A stretch of DNA of 46,465 nt, from assembly GCA_018692315.1 (NCBI GenBank), contig JABHKC010000044.1, positions 1 to 46,465 on the forward strand, written 5' to 3'. The translations under genes were made by a program, and so were the position numbers. The notes beneath the pieces are model-generated. The model was not told where the DNA came from, did no database searches, and saw only the letters and a list, made by a program, of their open reading frames with translations. This document shows, piece by piece, positions 35,853 to 44,335 of this stretch. Numbering within the stretch: the stretch's first letter is position 1; each line of letters opens with the position of its first letter. The DNA comes from Bacteroidota bacterium. Its GTDB lineage: Bacteria > Bacteroidota > Bacteroidia > Bacteroidales > JABHKC01.

Positions 35853-36068
35853 AATATCAATTATTATATTCTGAATAAAAGATACTGCTCAAAAGCTTTA
35901 ACTTTTAATTAATTATACAATTTACGAGGAATAGCAATTGTTTTGGACAATTTTTGATACTCAAATTTAAAAGCTAAAAATAGTTAAAACTACTAAGAGC
36001 CTGATTTACAGAACAATATAAAATTGATGATATTTATAAATATTTTTTATAGAAAATAATTATTTTAA
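35853..36068. other. Intergenic region after dapF
   Basis: About 250 AT-rich bases lie between dapF and the PUR protein gene. No coding frame or strong hairpin is visible apart from the promoter box at its right end. Confidence 0.3.
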
Positions 36069-36076
36069 TATTTTTG
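36069..36076 (+). promoter_or_regulatory. -7 box upstream of the PUR-protein gene
   Basis: TATTTTTG matches TANNTTTG, 27 bases before the start codon at 36104. The -33 region has no clear TTTG. Confidence 0.4.
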
Positions 36077-36103
36077 ACAAGTGAATAATAAATAAAAATT
36101 GAT

Positions 36104-36391
36104 ATGGACGAAGTATTTGATAAAAGAGAAGGAAAAGAAAGAAATGATCGTACCGAGATTTATTCAAAAGTAGTAAGAGCCGGAAAACGCACATATTTTT
36201 TTGATGTGAAAGCAACTCGTTCAGGCGAATATTATTTAACTCTGACTGAAAGCAAGAAAAAGTTTGACCACGAAGGAAATTTCCATTTCGAAAAACACAA
36301 AATATTTCTGTATAAAGAAGATTTTGAGAACTTTGAAGAGGGACTTATTGATACAATTAGCTTTGTGAAAAAATCTCAAAGTGAAGAATAA
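36104..36391 (+). CDS. PUR-family (DUF3276) DNA/RNA-binding protein
   Basis: A 95-residue single PUR domain protein related to the bacterial Pur-alpha-like nucleic-acid-binding family (BpuR in Borrelia). Characteristic segments are EIYSKVVRAGKRTYFFDVKA, GEYYLTLTESKKKF and HKIFLYKEDFENFEEGL. These proteins bind single-stranded nucleic acid and can control translation or transcription. A bidirectional terminator lies downstream, facing a convergent lipoprotein gene. Confidence 0.88.
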   Translation: MDEVFDKREGKERNDRTEIYSKVVRAGKRTYFFDVKATRSGEYYLTLTESKKKFDHEGNFHFEKHKIFLYKEDFENFEEGLIDTISFVKKSQSEE

Positions 36392-36493
36392 AATCTATAA
36401 ACAGGATGGATTGCAAATAATACTTGTTTATCCATTTTAATATTTCAAGAATTATTGAATTTAATAATTTCATATGAAATGAATTCTATTTTC

Positions 36494-36533
36494 AACAAAA
36501 AATCCTGATATTTTTCTATCAGGATTTTTTGTT
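36494..36533. terminator. Bidirectional Rho-independent terminator
   Basis: AACAAAAAATCCTGATA pairs with TATCAGGATTTTTTGTT around a 6-base loop. It lies between the PUR-protein gene (+) and the lipoprotein gene (-), and the A and T tracts serve both strands. Confidence 0.9.
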
Positions 36534-36559
36534 TTGGGTTAACTAATTGATTATTGCTT

Positions 36560-37126
36560 TTATTCTTTTTCTCGTGGTTCAACTTTTTTGTATGTAATTT
36601 TCATAGAAAATGACTCTTCGTTTTGCTGAACAACTATTTCTGATTCAGTTGCTTCTATCAATTTATATTTGCTTGTAGCATCTGAGCTTTTATTAAATCT
36701 GTCAAAATAAGGACCGTAAGGACTGCAATATATAGATAAGTAGCTATCAGGACCATCCTTTCCATCTATATATCCTGGGGCTCCTTCTTGTCCGGGATTT
36801 CTCCAAATTTCGTAACCAACTTCCCAGGCATAAAGATTTAAAGCAAAACCATCCCAAAATGAACCTTCGTAATATAAATCATAGTATCCAGATTGAGCAT
36901 GGTAGTTTCTTCCCCAAACAAAAACCTCGGGGATTGCATAAGTTCCTGCATCAATGTATGATGGCTGATCGTATTCCCAGTCTAAAGAAATATAAGCTTC
37001 TCCTGGGCGGCCATCTCTGCCTCTTTCGCACGAGCTTAAACTCATTGACGTGAAAATTAGTAATAGAAATCCAAATAGTAAATATTTTTTGAATTTCGTG
37101 CTGGGTTGATAATTTGACTTTTTCAT
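36560..37126 (-). CDS. Hypothetical lipoprotein with collagen-like Gly-x-y segments
   Basis: A 188-residue protein. The signal peptide ends in the lipobox SLSSC (Cys near residue 33), followed at once by ERGRDGRPGEAY, a short collagen-like G-x-y run. A second such run (NPGQEGAPGYIDGKDGPD) lies near 110-130. The region between is rich in aromatic residues (YAWEVGYEIW, YYDLYYEGSFWDGF). Short G-x-y runs directly after a lipobox are common in bacteroidetal lipoproteins and probably act as spacers. No function is known. Confidence 0.7.
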   Translation of the reverse strand: MKKSNYQPSTKFKKYLLFGFLLLIFTSMSLSSCERGRDGRPGEAYISLDWEYDQPSYIDAGTYAIPEVFVWGRNYHAQSGYYDLYYEGSFWDGFALNLYAWEVGYEIWRNPGQEGAPGYIDGKDGPDSYLSIYCSPYGPYFDRFNKSSDATSKYKLIEATESEIVVQQNEESFSMKITYKKVEPREKE

Positions 37127-37248
37127 GGTTTTTAAAATTTAAAATAAAAAATATGAAAGCCTTGATTTCAATTTGTGTGCCAAAAAGAATGATTTGAAAA
37201 ATTTTGAGATGAAAAGTTGTGAAGATGCGAGGATCTTGAATTGTGAAA

Positions 37249-37282
37249 TTTGCAGATAATATTTTAATTTCTTTTACTTTTG
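37249..37282 (+). promoter_or_regulatory. Full-consensus promoter of the GreA-C-like gene and queA
   Basis: TTTG (37249-37252), a 22-base spacer and TACTTTTG (37275-37282) match both Bacteroidetes elements. The start codon is 29 bases downstream. Confidence 0.7.
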
Positions 37283-37310
37283 CAGTTTTTTTACTGAATA
37301 GTAAAATTTT

Positions 37311-37763
37311 ATGAACAATCAAGAAATCAGAGAATTACTAATAAAAGAGTGTCTAAAAATTGTGGATACTACTGTAGAAAATGCAAAACTTGCTGTAGAA
37401 GATACACAAAAGATGGCAAATGAATATGGACAACCAAAAGACAGGTACGATTCGTACAGGATGCAATTGTTGCGAAAACGGGATTTGCATGCCCAACAGC
37501 TTCAGAAAGCAATTTTTGAAAAAAGTGTTATTCAGAAAATTGAAAAGTCTCAAAAAAGCACTAAAATTGCCTTTGGATCGGTAATTATTACTTCAATGCA
37601 AAAACTGTTTGTATCCATTGGATTGGGAAAAATTGGTATAGATAATGATCAATATTTCGCTATTTCTGTAAATAGTCCCATTTTCAAGCAATTGAAAAAT
37701 AAAACTAAAGGCGATAGTTTTCATATTAATAATAAGGAAGTTAAAATACTTGAAGTTTTTTAA
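37311..37763 (+). CDS. GreA/GreB C-terminal-domain-like protein
   Basis: A 150-residue protein. The N-terminal ~75 residues form a helical hairpin (LKIVDTTVENAKLAVEDTQK, HAQQLQKAIFEKSVI). The remainder (IAFGSVIITSMQKLFVSIGL to SPIFKQLKNKTKGDSF) resembles the FKBP-like C-terminal domain of transcript-cleavage factors. The acidic tip residues of GreA were not recognised, so it may bind RNA polymerase without cleavage activity. Relatives in Bacteroidetes are often mislabelled 3-oxoacyl-ACP synthase; nothing here supports that enzyme. queA starts 26 bases later. Confidence 0.7.
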   Translation: MNNQEIRELLIKECLKIVDTTVENAKLAVEDTQKMANEYGQPKDRYDSYRMQLLRKRDLHAQQLQKAIFEKSVIQKIEKSQKSTKIAFGSVIITSMQKLFVSIGLGKIGIDNDQYFAISVNSPIFKQLKNKTKGDSFHINNKEVKILEVF

Positions 37764-37789
37764 TCAATTCTAATAAGTTTTTTGCAAAC

Positions 37790-39028
37790 ATGAAAACAGA
37801 TATCTACAATTATAAAAATATTTCAACAGAGGATTACTACTATTCGCTTCCATCAGAACGAATTGCAAAATTTCCATTAGCCAAAAGAGACCAGTCGAAA
37901 TTGTTAGTTTATAAAAATGAAAATATCTATCACGACCGATTTTTCAACATTACAAAATTTATAGAAAAAGATAGTTTAATTGTTCTTAATAATACAAAAG
38001 TTATTCAGGCTCGATTGAATTTTCGGAAGGAAACCGGAGCAAAAATTGAGATATTTTGTTTAGAGCCTTATAAACCAAGTGATTATGAATTTTGTTTGAA
38101 TCAAACCAAAAAATGCGAATGGAAATGTACGGTTGGAAATTTGCGAAAATGGAAAAATGAAATTCTTTTGAAGACTTTTTCAATTGAAAATGAAGATATT
38201 AAACTTTCAGCAAAATTATTGAAAAGGCAAACTGAATATCAAATTGTCGAATTTAGCTGGAAGAATGAGAAAATTTCGTTTGCAGAAATTCTTGAAACTT
38301 TGGGTGAGACTCCTATCCCACCCTATCTGAACAGGAATGCTGTGGAGAATGATAAAAAAAACTATCAAACTATATATTCAAAACCGGAAGGCTCTGTTGC
38401 GGCTCCAACTGCCGGTTTGCATTTTACTGAACCAGTATTTCTGGGAATTAGCAAGAAACAGATAAAAATTGAAGAGTTGACTTTACATGTTGGCGCCGGG
38501 ACTTTTCGTCCTGTGAAAGCCAAAACAATTGGTGAACATGAAATGCATACCGAAACTATTTTTGTTTCAAAGAAATTAATAAACTCCTTGATTTCGAAAC
38601 TTGGGAAAATTGTGGCTGTTGGCACTACATCGCTACGTACGCTTGAAACTATCTATTGGCTTGGTGTGAAAATTATGGATACAAATGTCTTCAAAGAGTG
38701 TAGTTTTGAGATTTCCCAATGGGAGTCGTATAATTTGCCTCAAAATATAGAAACAAATGAATCGCTGCAAACCGTAGTTAAATATATGGAAACCAATGGT
38801 GTTGAAACTATTGAATGCAAAACTCAAATAATAATTGTGCCCGGCTACAAATTTCGAATTGTCAATAGCTTAATCACAAATTTCCATATGCCAAAAAGCA
38901 CTTTGTTGCTGTTGATTGCAGCTTTTATTGGAAATGACTGGAAAAAAGTTTATTCAAATGCATTAGAAAATGATTATAGATTTTTGAGCTATGGAGATAG
39001 TTCGATTCTGATTCGAGGGAACTTCTAA
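37790..39028 (+). CDS. queA: S-adenosylmethionine:tRNA ribosyltransferase-isomerase
   Basis: Transfers and rearranges the ribose of SAM onto 7-aminomethyl-7-deazaguanine in tRNA, giving epoxyqueuosine. At 412 residues it has the longer bacteroidetal form. Diagnostic segments are YYYSLPSERIAKFPLAKRDQ at the start, VLNNTKVIQARL, GSVAAPTAGLHFTEPVF, LTLHVGAGTFRPV and LITNFHMPKSTLLLLIAAFI. The usual end is SYGDA-hydrophobic; here the last codons, GGG AAC TTC and the TAA stop, come from a repeat element that begins at 39017, so the RGNF tail is probably acquired. Confidence 0.95.
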   Translation: MKTDIYNYKNISTEDYYYSLPSERIAKFPLAKRDQSKLLVYKNENIYHDRFFNITKFIEKDSLIVLNNTKVIQARLNFRKETGAKIEIFCLEPYKPSDYEFCLNQTKKCEWKCTVGNLRKWKNEILLKTFSIENEDIKLSAKLLKRQTEYQIVEFSWKNEKISFAEILETLGETPIPPYLNRNAVENDKKNYQTIYSKPEGSVAAPTAGLHFTEPVFLGISKKQIKIEELTLHVGAGTFRPVKAKTIGEHEMHTETIFVSKKLINSLISKLGKIVAVGTTSLRTLETIYWLGVKIMDTNVFKECSFEISQWESYNLPQNIETNESLQTVVKYMETNGVETIECKTQIIIVPGYKFRIVNSLITNFHMPKSTLLLLIAAFIGNDWKKVYSNALENDYRFLSYGDSSILIRGNF

Positions 39029-39300
39029 AAATGCAAACTCCTAGTGTCATGTCAAGCATAATCTTTCAGCCCAAGTTTTGTTCTTCTCCAGTTTTGCTTT
39101 ATAAAAAAATGACTCACTTAGCTTCGGCTATGCTTACTTTTTTTTATTTCGTAAAACAGAAAAATAATTGCAACTTAACCGAAACTTTATGCTTGACATG
39201 ACACTAGGTTATTTCAAAATTTTAAGATGCTCATTTACAAAAGTAAACTCCGCTATTAAAATTTTTTACGCCTTGAATTTTACTATTTTTAGAACTCCTC
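39017..39300. repeat. Hairpin (MITE-like) element, copy 2, interrupted
   Basis: The ends, GAGGGAACTTCTAAAAATGC and on the opposite strand GAGGAGTTCTAAAAATAG, match copy 1 at 30976. Internal landmarks are also shared: catttacaAAAGTAAAC, and TTACGCCTTGAA before the right end. Removing a 169-base insertion (39040-39208) leaves about 115 bases, close to the 121 of copy 1. Its left end forms the 3' end of queA. It lies between convergent genes, as copy 1 does. Confidence 0.75.
39040..39208. mobile_element. Small non-coding element with perfect 22-bp inverted ends, nested in a repeat
   Basis: CCTAGTGTCATGTCAAGCAT plus AA at 39040-39061 is the exact reverse complement of 39187-39208. The inside is also largely self-complementary, around an AGC-TTCG-GCT hairpin near 39129, so the whole 169 bases could fold as one long stem. 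It has no coding frame. Its ends interrupt the hairpin element of 39017-39300. No target-site duplication was evident. Confidence 0.75.
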
Positions 39301-39339
39301 TTGAGATTAATTGTAAGAATAAATGAAACAATTTATAGC

Positions 39340-39942
39340 TTAATTCATTTCCATTTCAATAACTTCATATTCTACCAGTAATTCAACGATATCAAGAATT
39401 TCAGAAGCGTGTTCTTTATCTATTTCGGCTTTTTTAATTATGTCATAAATACTTTGGGTTTCTGCACTGGGAAAAGGTAAATTATAAAGAAAATTTCCCT
39501 GAGCAATTGTCAAACTGATTTTTCGCTCTTTAGGTTGTCGTCCGGTTCCAATCCAAATTGCTACGCTGCTAAAATATTGACTATTGCGGGCTAATGAAAA
39601 TCTGGCACCGGCATTTTTCTTTTCTCGAATTTTTTTCTCAAAGCCATTTAATAATTGATTTTTTTCGAATAGTGTATCAAGATCGATTTCCATTGTTATT
39701 TTTCGTCTCTTTAGAGAATATCTAAAATATGGACGCTTTTTTTCGTAAACTTCCTCTTTCTCTAAAATCCCAACAATTGTCATGGCTTCCATAAAATCCT
39801 GAACAGTACGAATATGGAGATTTAATCGTGAGGCTGCTTCAGAAGATGAGATATTGCGATAATTAACCAATAATTTAAATAGTGGTTCCGCATGTTCCTT
39901 CGATATGAATGATCCTAATATTGCTGCTTCTTTAAAATTCAT
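39340..39942 (-). CDS. Winged-helix (HTH) protein, hypothetical
   Basis: A 200-residue protein. Residues 12-60 form a winged helix (FKLLVNYRNISSSEAASRL then NLHIRTVQDFMEAMTIVGIL) with a basic wing (KKRPYFRYSLKRRK). The rest is mixed alpha/beta with an RNSQYFSSVAIWIGTGRQPK segment and an acidic helical end. It could be a transcription regulator of the ABC-exporter cluster upstream on the same strand, 74 bases before it. No known family could be named. Confidence 0.6.
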   Translation of the reverse strand: MNFKEAAILGSFISKEHAEPLFKLLVNYRNISSSEAASRLNLHIRTVQDFMEAMTIVGILEKEEVYEKKRPYFRYSLKRRKITMEIDLDTLFEKNQLLNGFEKKIREKKNAGARFSLARNSQYFSSVAIWIGTGRQPKERKISLTIAQGNFLYNLPFPSAETQSIYDIIKKAEIDKEHASEILDIVELLVEYEVIEMEMN

Positions 39943-40016
39943 TCTGTTCTTATTTTCTCTACTTTTATTTTTCTATTTCTATTTGTTTTATGCCTAAGTA
40001 TATTTGTTTTGAGTTT

Positions 40017-40823
40017 TTATTCAATGAAAGGATTTAACTTAAGTGAATTAAATTTATCAATTATTCTAACAGCATTTCCGTTTTTGTGCAATTCGAAAAA
40101 TTCTATAAACAATTGGCCTAATGATGCGCACAATTGATCGAAGGAGAAAACATCCTTGTATTTCAAATAATCGTTTTTGGTAATTAAAACTGCAACATTT
40201 CCTGATTTGTCAAATGAAACCCATGATTCGTCATCAAAACCTCTTTCAAGCCCAATTTGTTTAACATATGAACTACATAAAGAAAAAACAACTTTTTCTT
40301 CTTCAAAATAAGGCAAAGCGATTAGGTTTTTCTGCATAAATTCTGCAAAAGTTTTGATATGAAAGTCATTAGGTTCAATTTTCCCTAAAGATAAAGGACG
40401 TTCAGAAAATCCATTTTGCGTATCGTTTACAGGCATAGCTGCCAACTCAAGAATTTCTCTTGTTCTCCACTTAGTTATTTTACTGAAAACAACATAAATT
40501 ATTATTACACAAGCTATAATAACAGCAATAATGAATGGCAAATAGTCTTCTTTTGGACTATTAATTCCTATGATTGAAATTTCTCCGGCAAAAATTGTTA
40601 TTAATAAAAATGCCAATGCCATCCATAAAAAACCGGTATTTTTTGTCCTGAAATACATATTTATTTGAATTAGCAAAACAAGAAATTCCAATAAGGCAAT
40701 AAATCCAAACATTAATTTTACACCACCAATTAAAAATGTAATAAGTAATATTGGGAAACAAAGTATTCCAAGTTTATGCTCAATATTCCATTCCGGTGGT
40801 TTCAATTTTCTTATAAAGTTCAT
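40017..40823 (-). CDS. Hypothetical membrane protein, paralogue of the 40835 product
   Basis: A 268-residue protein with four or five N-terminal membrane helices (about 18-130) and a soluble C-terminal domain of about 140 residues. The soluble part shares the order REILELAAMPV, NGFSERP, LIALPYFEE, SWVSFDKSGNVAVLITKNDY and FSFDQLCASLGQLFIEFFEL with the neighbouring protein. Its start is 11 bases past that gene's stop. The pair looks like a tandem duplication. No function is recognised. Confidence 0.65.
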   Translation of the reverse strand: MNFIRKLKPPEWNIEHKLGILCFPILLITFLIGGVKLMFGFIALLEFLVLLIQINMYFRTKNTGFLWMALAFLLITIFAGEISIIGINSPKEDYLPFIIAVIIACVIIIYVVFSKITKWRTREILELAAMPVNDTQNGFSERPLSLGKIEPNDFHIKTFAEFMQKNLIALPYFEEEKVVFSLCSSYVKQIGLERGFDDESWVSFDKSGNVAVLITKNDYLKYKDVFSFDQLCASLGQLFIEFFELHKNGNAVRIIDKFNSLKLNPFIE

Positions 40824-40834
40824 AGTATTTGTTT

Positions 40835-41659
40835 TTAGCTAAAAATGTTGATTTTTAATGAATCAAGTCTATCAATTATCCTAAGCTCCTCGCCTTTCAA
40901 GAATAATTCAAAAAAATCTTTGAATAGATTCCCCATTGATTCACAAAGTTGATCGAAAGATAGATTTTCTTTATATTCTAAATAATCTTTCTTTGAAATA
41001 TGGACTGTAACATTGCCCATGTAATCAAACAATATCCATGATTTATCTTTATAGTTATAATCGTTTGTATATAAAAATCTGAATTCCTGTCCCATTTTAA
41101 TAGGTACAAATGCAATTTCATTTTCTTCATAGAATGGCAAAGCAATTTGATTGCTACGTAAAAATGAAGCAAATTCTAACAAATCGTGTTTAGAATAATT
41201 TAACTTTCCGGTCGGGTATGGTCGTTCTGTAAACCCATTGGAAGTTTCTTTTACTGCCATAGCAGCCAGCTCATAAACTTCCCTGCCTTTCCATTTTACT
41301 TTTCGAGTTATAGACAAATAAACGAGCCATATTAATAAAGCAAACATGCAAAATGCAAGAAATTTATTAAATGGTGTGAAATTTATTTTGTCAAGCCCTA
41401 CATCAGAAATTGGAGCAAAGAAAAGAAATAGAGCAAATGTCAAAAGGTATATTGAGCTAATCAAATACGTTAGACTTCTTACTCTGTGATATGCTCGGAA
41501 TTGAAACAGTGCATAAATTAAAATTATAAGCGCAAGTACCTTAAACCCAACATGAAACCCCCAAAAAATATTTGCTATTATAAAAAGTCCTAATGACACT
41601 ATAGCCGGCATTAAACCAGCTATTGAATTGTTTGCTTTTAAATTTCTTCTATAATACAT
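40835..41659 (-). CDS. Hypothetical membrane protein, paralogue of the 40017 product
   Basis: A 274-residue protein with four N-terminal membrane helices and the same soluble domain as the next gene: REVYELAAMAV, NGFTERPYPTGKL, QIALPFYEENEIAF, SWILFDYMGNVTVHISKKDY and LSFDQLCESMGNLFKDFFEL. The aligned blocks are regularly spaced but the membrane segments have diverged. It lies 71 bases after the ABC permease gene. A role in assembling or sensing for the exporter is possible but unproven. Confidence 0.65.
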   Translation of the reverse strand: MYYRRNLKANNSIAGLMPAIVSLGLFIIANIFWGFHVGFKVLALIILIYALFQFRAYHRVRSLTYLISSIYLLTFALFLFFAPISDVGLDKINFTPFNKFLAFCMFALLIWLVYLSITRKVKWKGREVYELAAMAVKETSNGFTERPYPTGKLNYSKHDLLEFASFLRSNQIALPFYEENEIAFVPIKMGQEFRFLYTNDYNYKDKSWILFDYMGNVTVHISKKDYLEYKENLSFDQLCESMGNLFKDFFELFLKGEELRIIDRLDSLKINIFS

Positions 41660-41730
41660 TATAATATGTTTAATTAATTATTAAAAATATCTTCTTTAGG
41701 TTTGTAAATGATATCTTATTATACATTCTT

Positions 41731-43044
41731 TTATCCTTTAACAGCCCATTTTACAAGATTCATAAATTTTGGCGGAGTTCCTTGCATCAGAATGCAGGTT
41801 CTAAAAATCCTTCCGCTTATCCATACAATTAGTGCGGTAAATAGAATTACCCCAAAAAGTCCGACTATTGGTTGCCAAACAGGAATATTCACGGGTGTTG
41901 CCATTCTAACAGTCATCAACATTGGTGTAAATGGAGGAATCAATGACATAGCTGTTGAAAATGCGCCTAAGGGAGCTTTCAACATTGGAAACATAACAAA
42001 CATGGGAAGCAAAACCGGTAACATTGCTGGAAACTGCAACGACTGTGCATCTTTCGAATTGTCGCAAGCAGAACCAAGCGCAGCCATTAACGAGCCCACC
42101 ATAATAATATTTAGTAGAAGGAAAGTGAAAAACCAGGGTAGTAAATCATATGGAATTGATTCTGAAAATCCCATTTGTGTGGCTGCAATTGCTCCACCAA
42201 TTATATAAACACTTGAGCCAATTATCGATACTAAAATGCTTCCAAGAATTTTGCTCATCATAAACTGAAATGGAGTTACCGACCCAAGAATTACTTCTGC
42301 AATCCTTTCGGTTTTTTCTTCCATAACTGCACTCAGCAATGGTATGGTAAACATCATTACCATCATAAACATAATCATCATTAAAATATATGGTACAGCA
42401 ACAGCTTCACCGATATTGCTTTTTTTGGCATCTTTCACGCTGCCGGTTTCTTCATTTATACTAAAAAGTCCCATACCTTCCATTTCTATCCAGTAAAAAA
42501 GGTCTTTCGATTGTTCAGCAGGAATATTTAAATCGACAACCCTAAGTTGTCTTAGCTGATTGTTTATGATTCTTGAAATCCAACTGCGAATATCGTCCAT
42601 CATGGAATTTTCCGAATAATAATACATTCGGTATTTCTCTCTGTCGTCTCCCGGATGTAAAATTTCAGGGCCGATTTCAACAAAAGCATGTAATTTCTTT
42701 TTACTAACCCGTTCTGAGAGATCAAGTTTTTGTTGTTCAAGATTGTCTTTTTCAGGTTCAACAATCTCAATATTGTATGCAGGCCGTATTTTTTCTTTTG
42801 TGGTCTCATCGTAAATATTCTTATTTCTTTCTTCAGAAATTTGTTCGAGTGATTCGGCCATTATGCCTGAATGATCGATGACCACAATATTTTTATCTAC
42901 AATATCAACTTTGTCTTCAAACAATTTGATAACAGCAAAACTACCACCCATAAAAATCGGTGCTATTATTAATCCTATCAAGAAGCTTTTTGTTCGTACT
43001 GCTGTTAAAAACTCACGTTTTGTTAGTATAAATATTTTACGCAT
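41731..43044 (-). CDS. ABC-2-type transporter permease (NatB-like)
   Basis: A 437-residue integral membrane protein. It opens with a cytoplasmic segment and one helix (TKSFLIGLIIAPIFMGGSFA), followed by a large exoplasmic domain (about 40-215) and then five or six helices from YILMMIMFMMVMMFTIPLLS onward. The post-helix segment MEEKTERIAEVILGSVTPFQ is the hallmark of NatB/ABC2 permeases, which extrude sodium or other substrates with a NatA-type ATPase. The start overlaps the ATPase gene by 8 bases, so the two form one operon. Confidence 0.88.
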   Translation of the reverse strand: MRKIFILTKREFLTAVRTKSFLIGLIIAPIFMGGSFAVIKLFEDKVDIVDKNIVVIDHSGIMAESLEQISEERNKNIYDETTKEKIRPAYNIEIVEPEKDNLEQQKLDLSERVSKKKLHAFVEIGPEILHPGDDREKYRMYYYSENSMMDDIRSWISRIINNQLRQLRVVDLNIPAEQSKDLFYWIEMEGMGLFSINEETGSVKDAKKSNIGEAVAVPYILMMIMFMMVMMFTIPLLSAVMEEKTERIAEVILGSVTPFQFMMSKILGSILVSIIGSSVYIIGGAIAATQMGFSESIPYDLLPWFFTFLLLNIIMVGSLMAALGSACDNSKDAQSLQFPAMLPVLLPMFVMFPMLKAPLGAFSTAMSLIPPFTPMLMTVRMATPVNIPVWQPIVGLFGVILFTALIVWISGRIFRTCILMQGTPPKFMNLVKWAVKG

Positions 43045-43948
43045 TTTTTACCTCCTTTTCGTCCGGACTTGCAATCCTTATAAATATATCGTTTAATGAT
43101 GGTTTTGTTGTTTCGAACTTTGATACTTTAGTTTTCGACAGAATTGTTCTAATCATCTCCTGAGTATCAGTTTCTTTTGAAACACGGATTTCTTGCATTT
43201 GTCCAAAATCCGTAATCTTTTCAATTCCGGGAATTTCTTTCAAAATTGATGATCCATTATCTGTGTGAATTCGTATGGTATCGGTTCCAAATTGGTCTTG
43301 AATTGAAGTTAAAGTACCATCTAATACTTTTTTTCCTTTATAAATCATAAAAATATAATCGCACATTTTTTCTGCAACATTCATGTCGTGAGTACTAAAA
43401 ATAACTGTTGCACCTCTTGATTGAATATCCAAAATTGTGGTTCTTAAAATTTCAGAATTTACCGGATCCAGGCCACTAAAAGGTTCGTCAAGGATAATTA
43501 TTTCAGGTTTGTCAATTATAGTAGCAATAAACTGAATTTTTTGACTCATCCCTTTACTCAGAGTTTCAACCTTTTTGTTTGCCCATTGCGAAAGGTCAAA
43601 CTTTTCCAACCAATAATCAATCTCTTTTTTAATATTATCGGTATTTTTCAAATCTGCATGAAATTGCAGAACATCTTTGACTTTCATTTTTTTATATAGT
43701 CCACGTTCTTCGGGCAAATAGCCTATATTATCAAGTTTGCTACCCAAATATTCGTTTCCAAAAAGTTTGATGCTTCCACTATCAGGATATAAAATATTCA
43801 TTATCATACGAATAGTGGTAGTTTTACCTGAACCATTTGGGCCAATAAAACCATAAATGCTCCCTTTTGGAACTTTCAAAGACAGATTGTCAACTGCCTT
43901 GTGCTTACCAAAAGTTTTGGTGATTTTTTCAAGTTCAATTGTGTACAT
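43037..43948 (-). CDS. ABC transporter ATP-binding protein (NatA-like)
   Basis: A 303-residue ATPase that powers the adjacent permease. Walker A is GPNGSGKTT (from residue 36), the signature is LSKGMSQKIQF, Walker B is IIILDEPFSGLDP and the switch histidine is in FSTHDM. A C-terminal regulatory extension of about 90 residues follows, as in NatA and related exporters. It is the first gene of a run that continues through the permease to two membrane paralogues and possibly the winged-helix gene. A full-consensus promoter lies upstream. Confidence 0.92.
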   Translation of the reverse strand: MYTIELEKITKTFGKHKAVDNLSLKVPKGSIYGFIGPNGSGKTTTIRMIMNILYPDSGSIKLFGNEYLGSKLDNIGYLPEERGLYKKMKVKDVLQFHADLKNTDNIKKEIDYWLEKFDLSQWANKKVETLSKGMSQKIQFIATIIDKPEIIILDEPFSGLDPVNSEILRTTILDIQSRGATVIFSTHDMNVAEKMCDYIFMIYKGKKVLDGTLTSIQDQFGTDTIRIHTDNGSSILKEIPGIEKITDFGQMQEIRVSKETDTQEMIRTILSKTKVSKFETTKPSLNDIFIRIASPDEKEVKNA

Positions 43949-44049
43949 TTTTATATAAATTAATTAGTTATTAAAATATCTATTTCAAACAAAACTCATT
44001 TACACTCTTTCAATCAACATTTTATATACTTCACAAATCATATACTATG

Positions 44050-44082
44050 CAAATATAGAAATAAACATATTTATATTCCAAA
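44050..44082 (-). promoter_or_regulatory. Full-consensus promoter of the ABC exporter operon
   Basis: On the minus strand, TTTG (44079-44082), a 21-base spacer and TATATTTG (44050-44057) match both elements. The leader to the start at 43948 would be about 95 bases. Confidence 0.65.
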
Positions 44083-44233
44083 TTTTTATGTTGCTTTTTT
44101 TTATTTTTTTTACTATAATTTTATTATCTCCTGTTTATCAGTATTTTAACAGTGAAAATAATTTTGATATATTTTCTAATGGAACTTCAAGAAAAAAATA
44201 GAAATGTTTGATACGCTCTGTAACAAAACAAAA

Positions 44234-44273
44234 AAGCCTGACAATCCGAATAGCTATCAGGATTGTCAGGCTT
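44234..44273 (-). terminator. Rho-independent terminator after the T9SS surface protein gene
   Basis: AAGCCTGACAATCC pairs perfectly with GGATTGTCAGGCTT around a 12-base loop that itself can pair in part (GATAGCTATT). On the minus strand a T6 tract follows. It lies about 62 bases past the stop codon. Confidence 0.9.
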
Positions 44274-44335
44274 GAAAATAAAATAATCAAGTTCATCAAA
44301 GTTTAAAACTTTGATGAATTTTAGTTGCTATAGAA

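Noticed and set aside
37311-37763. 3-oxoacyl-ACP synthase
   Set aside because: This label is common for relatives, but at 150 residues it lacks the thiolase fold and Cys-His-His motifs. The C-terminal half resembles GreA.
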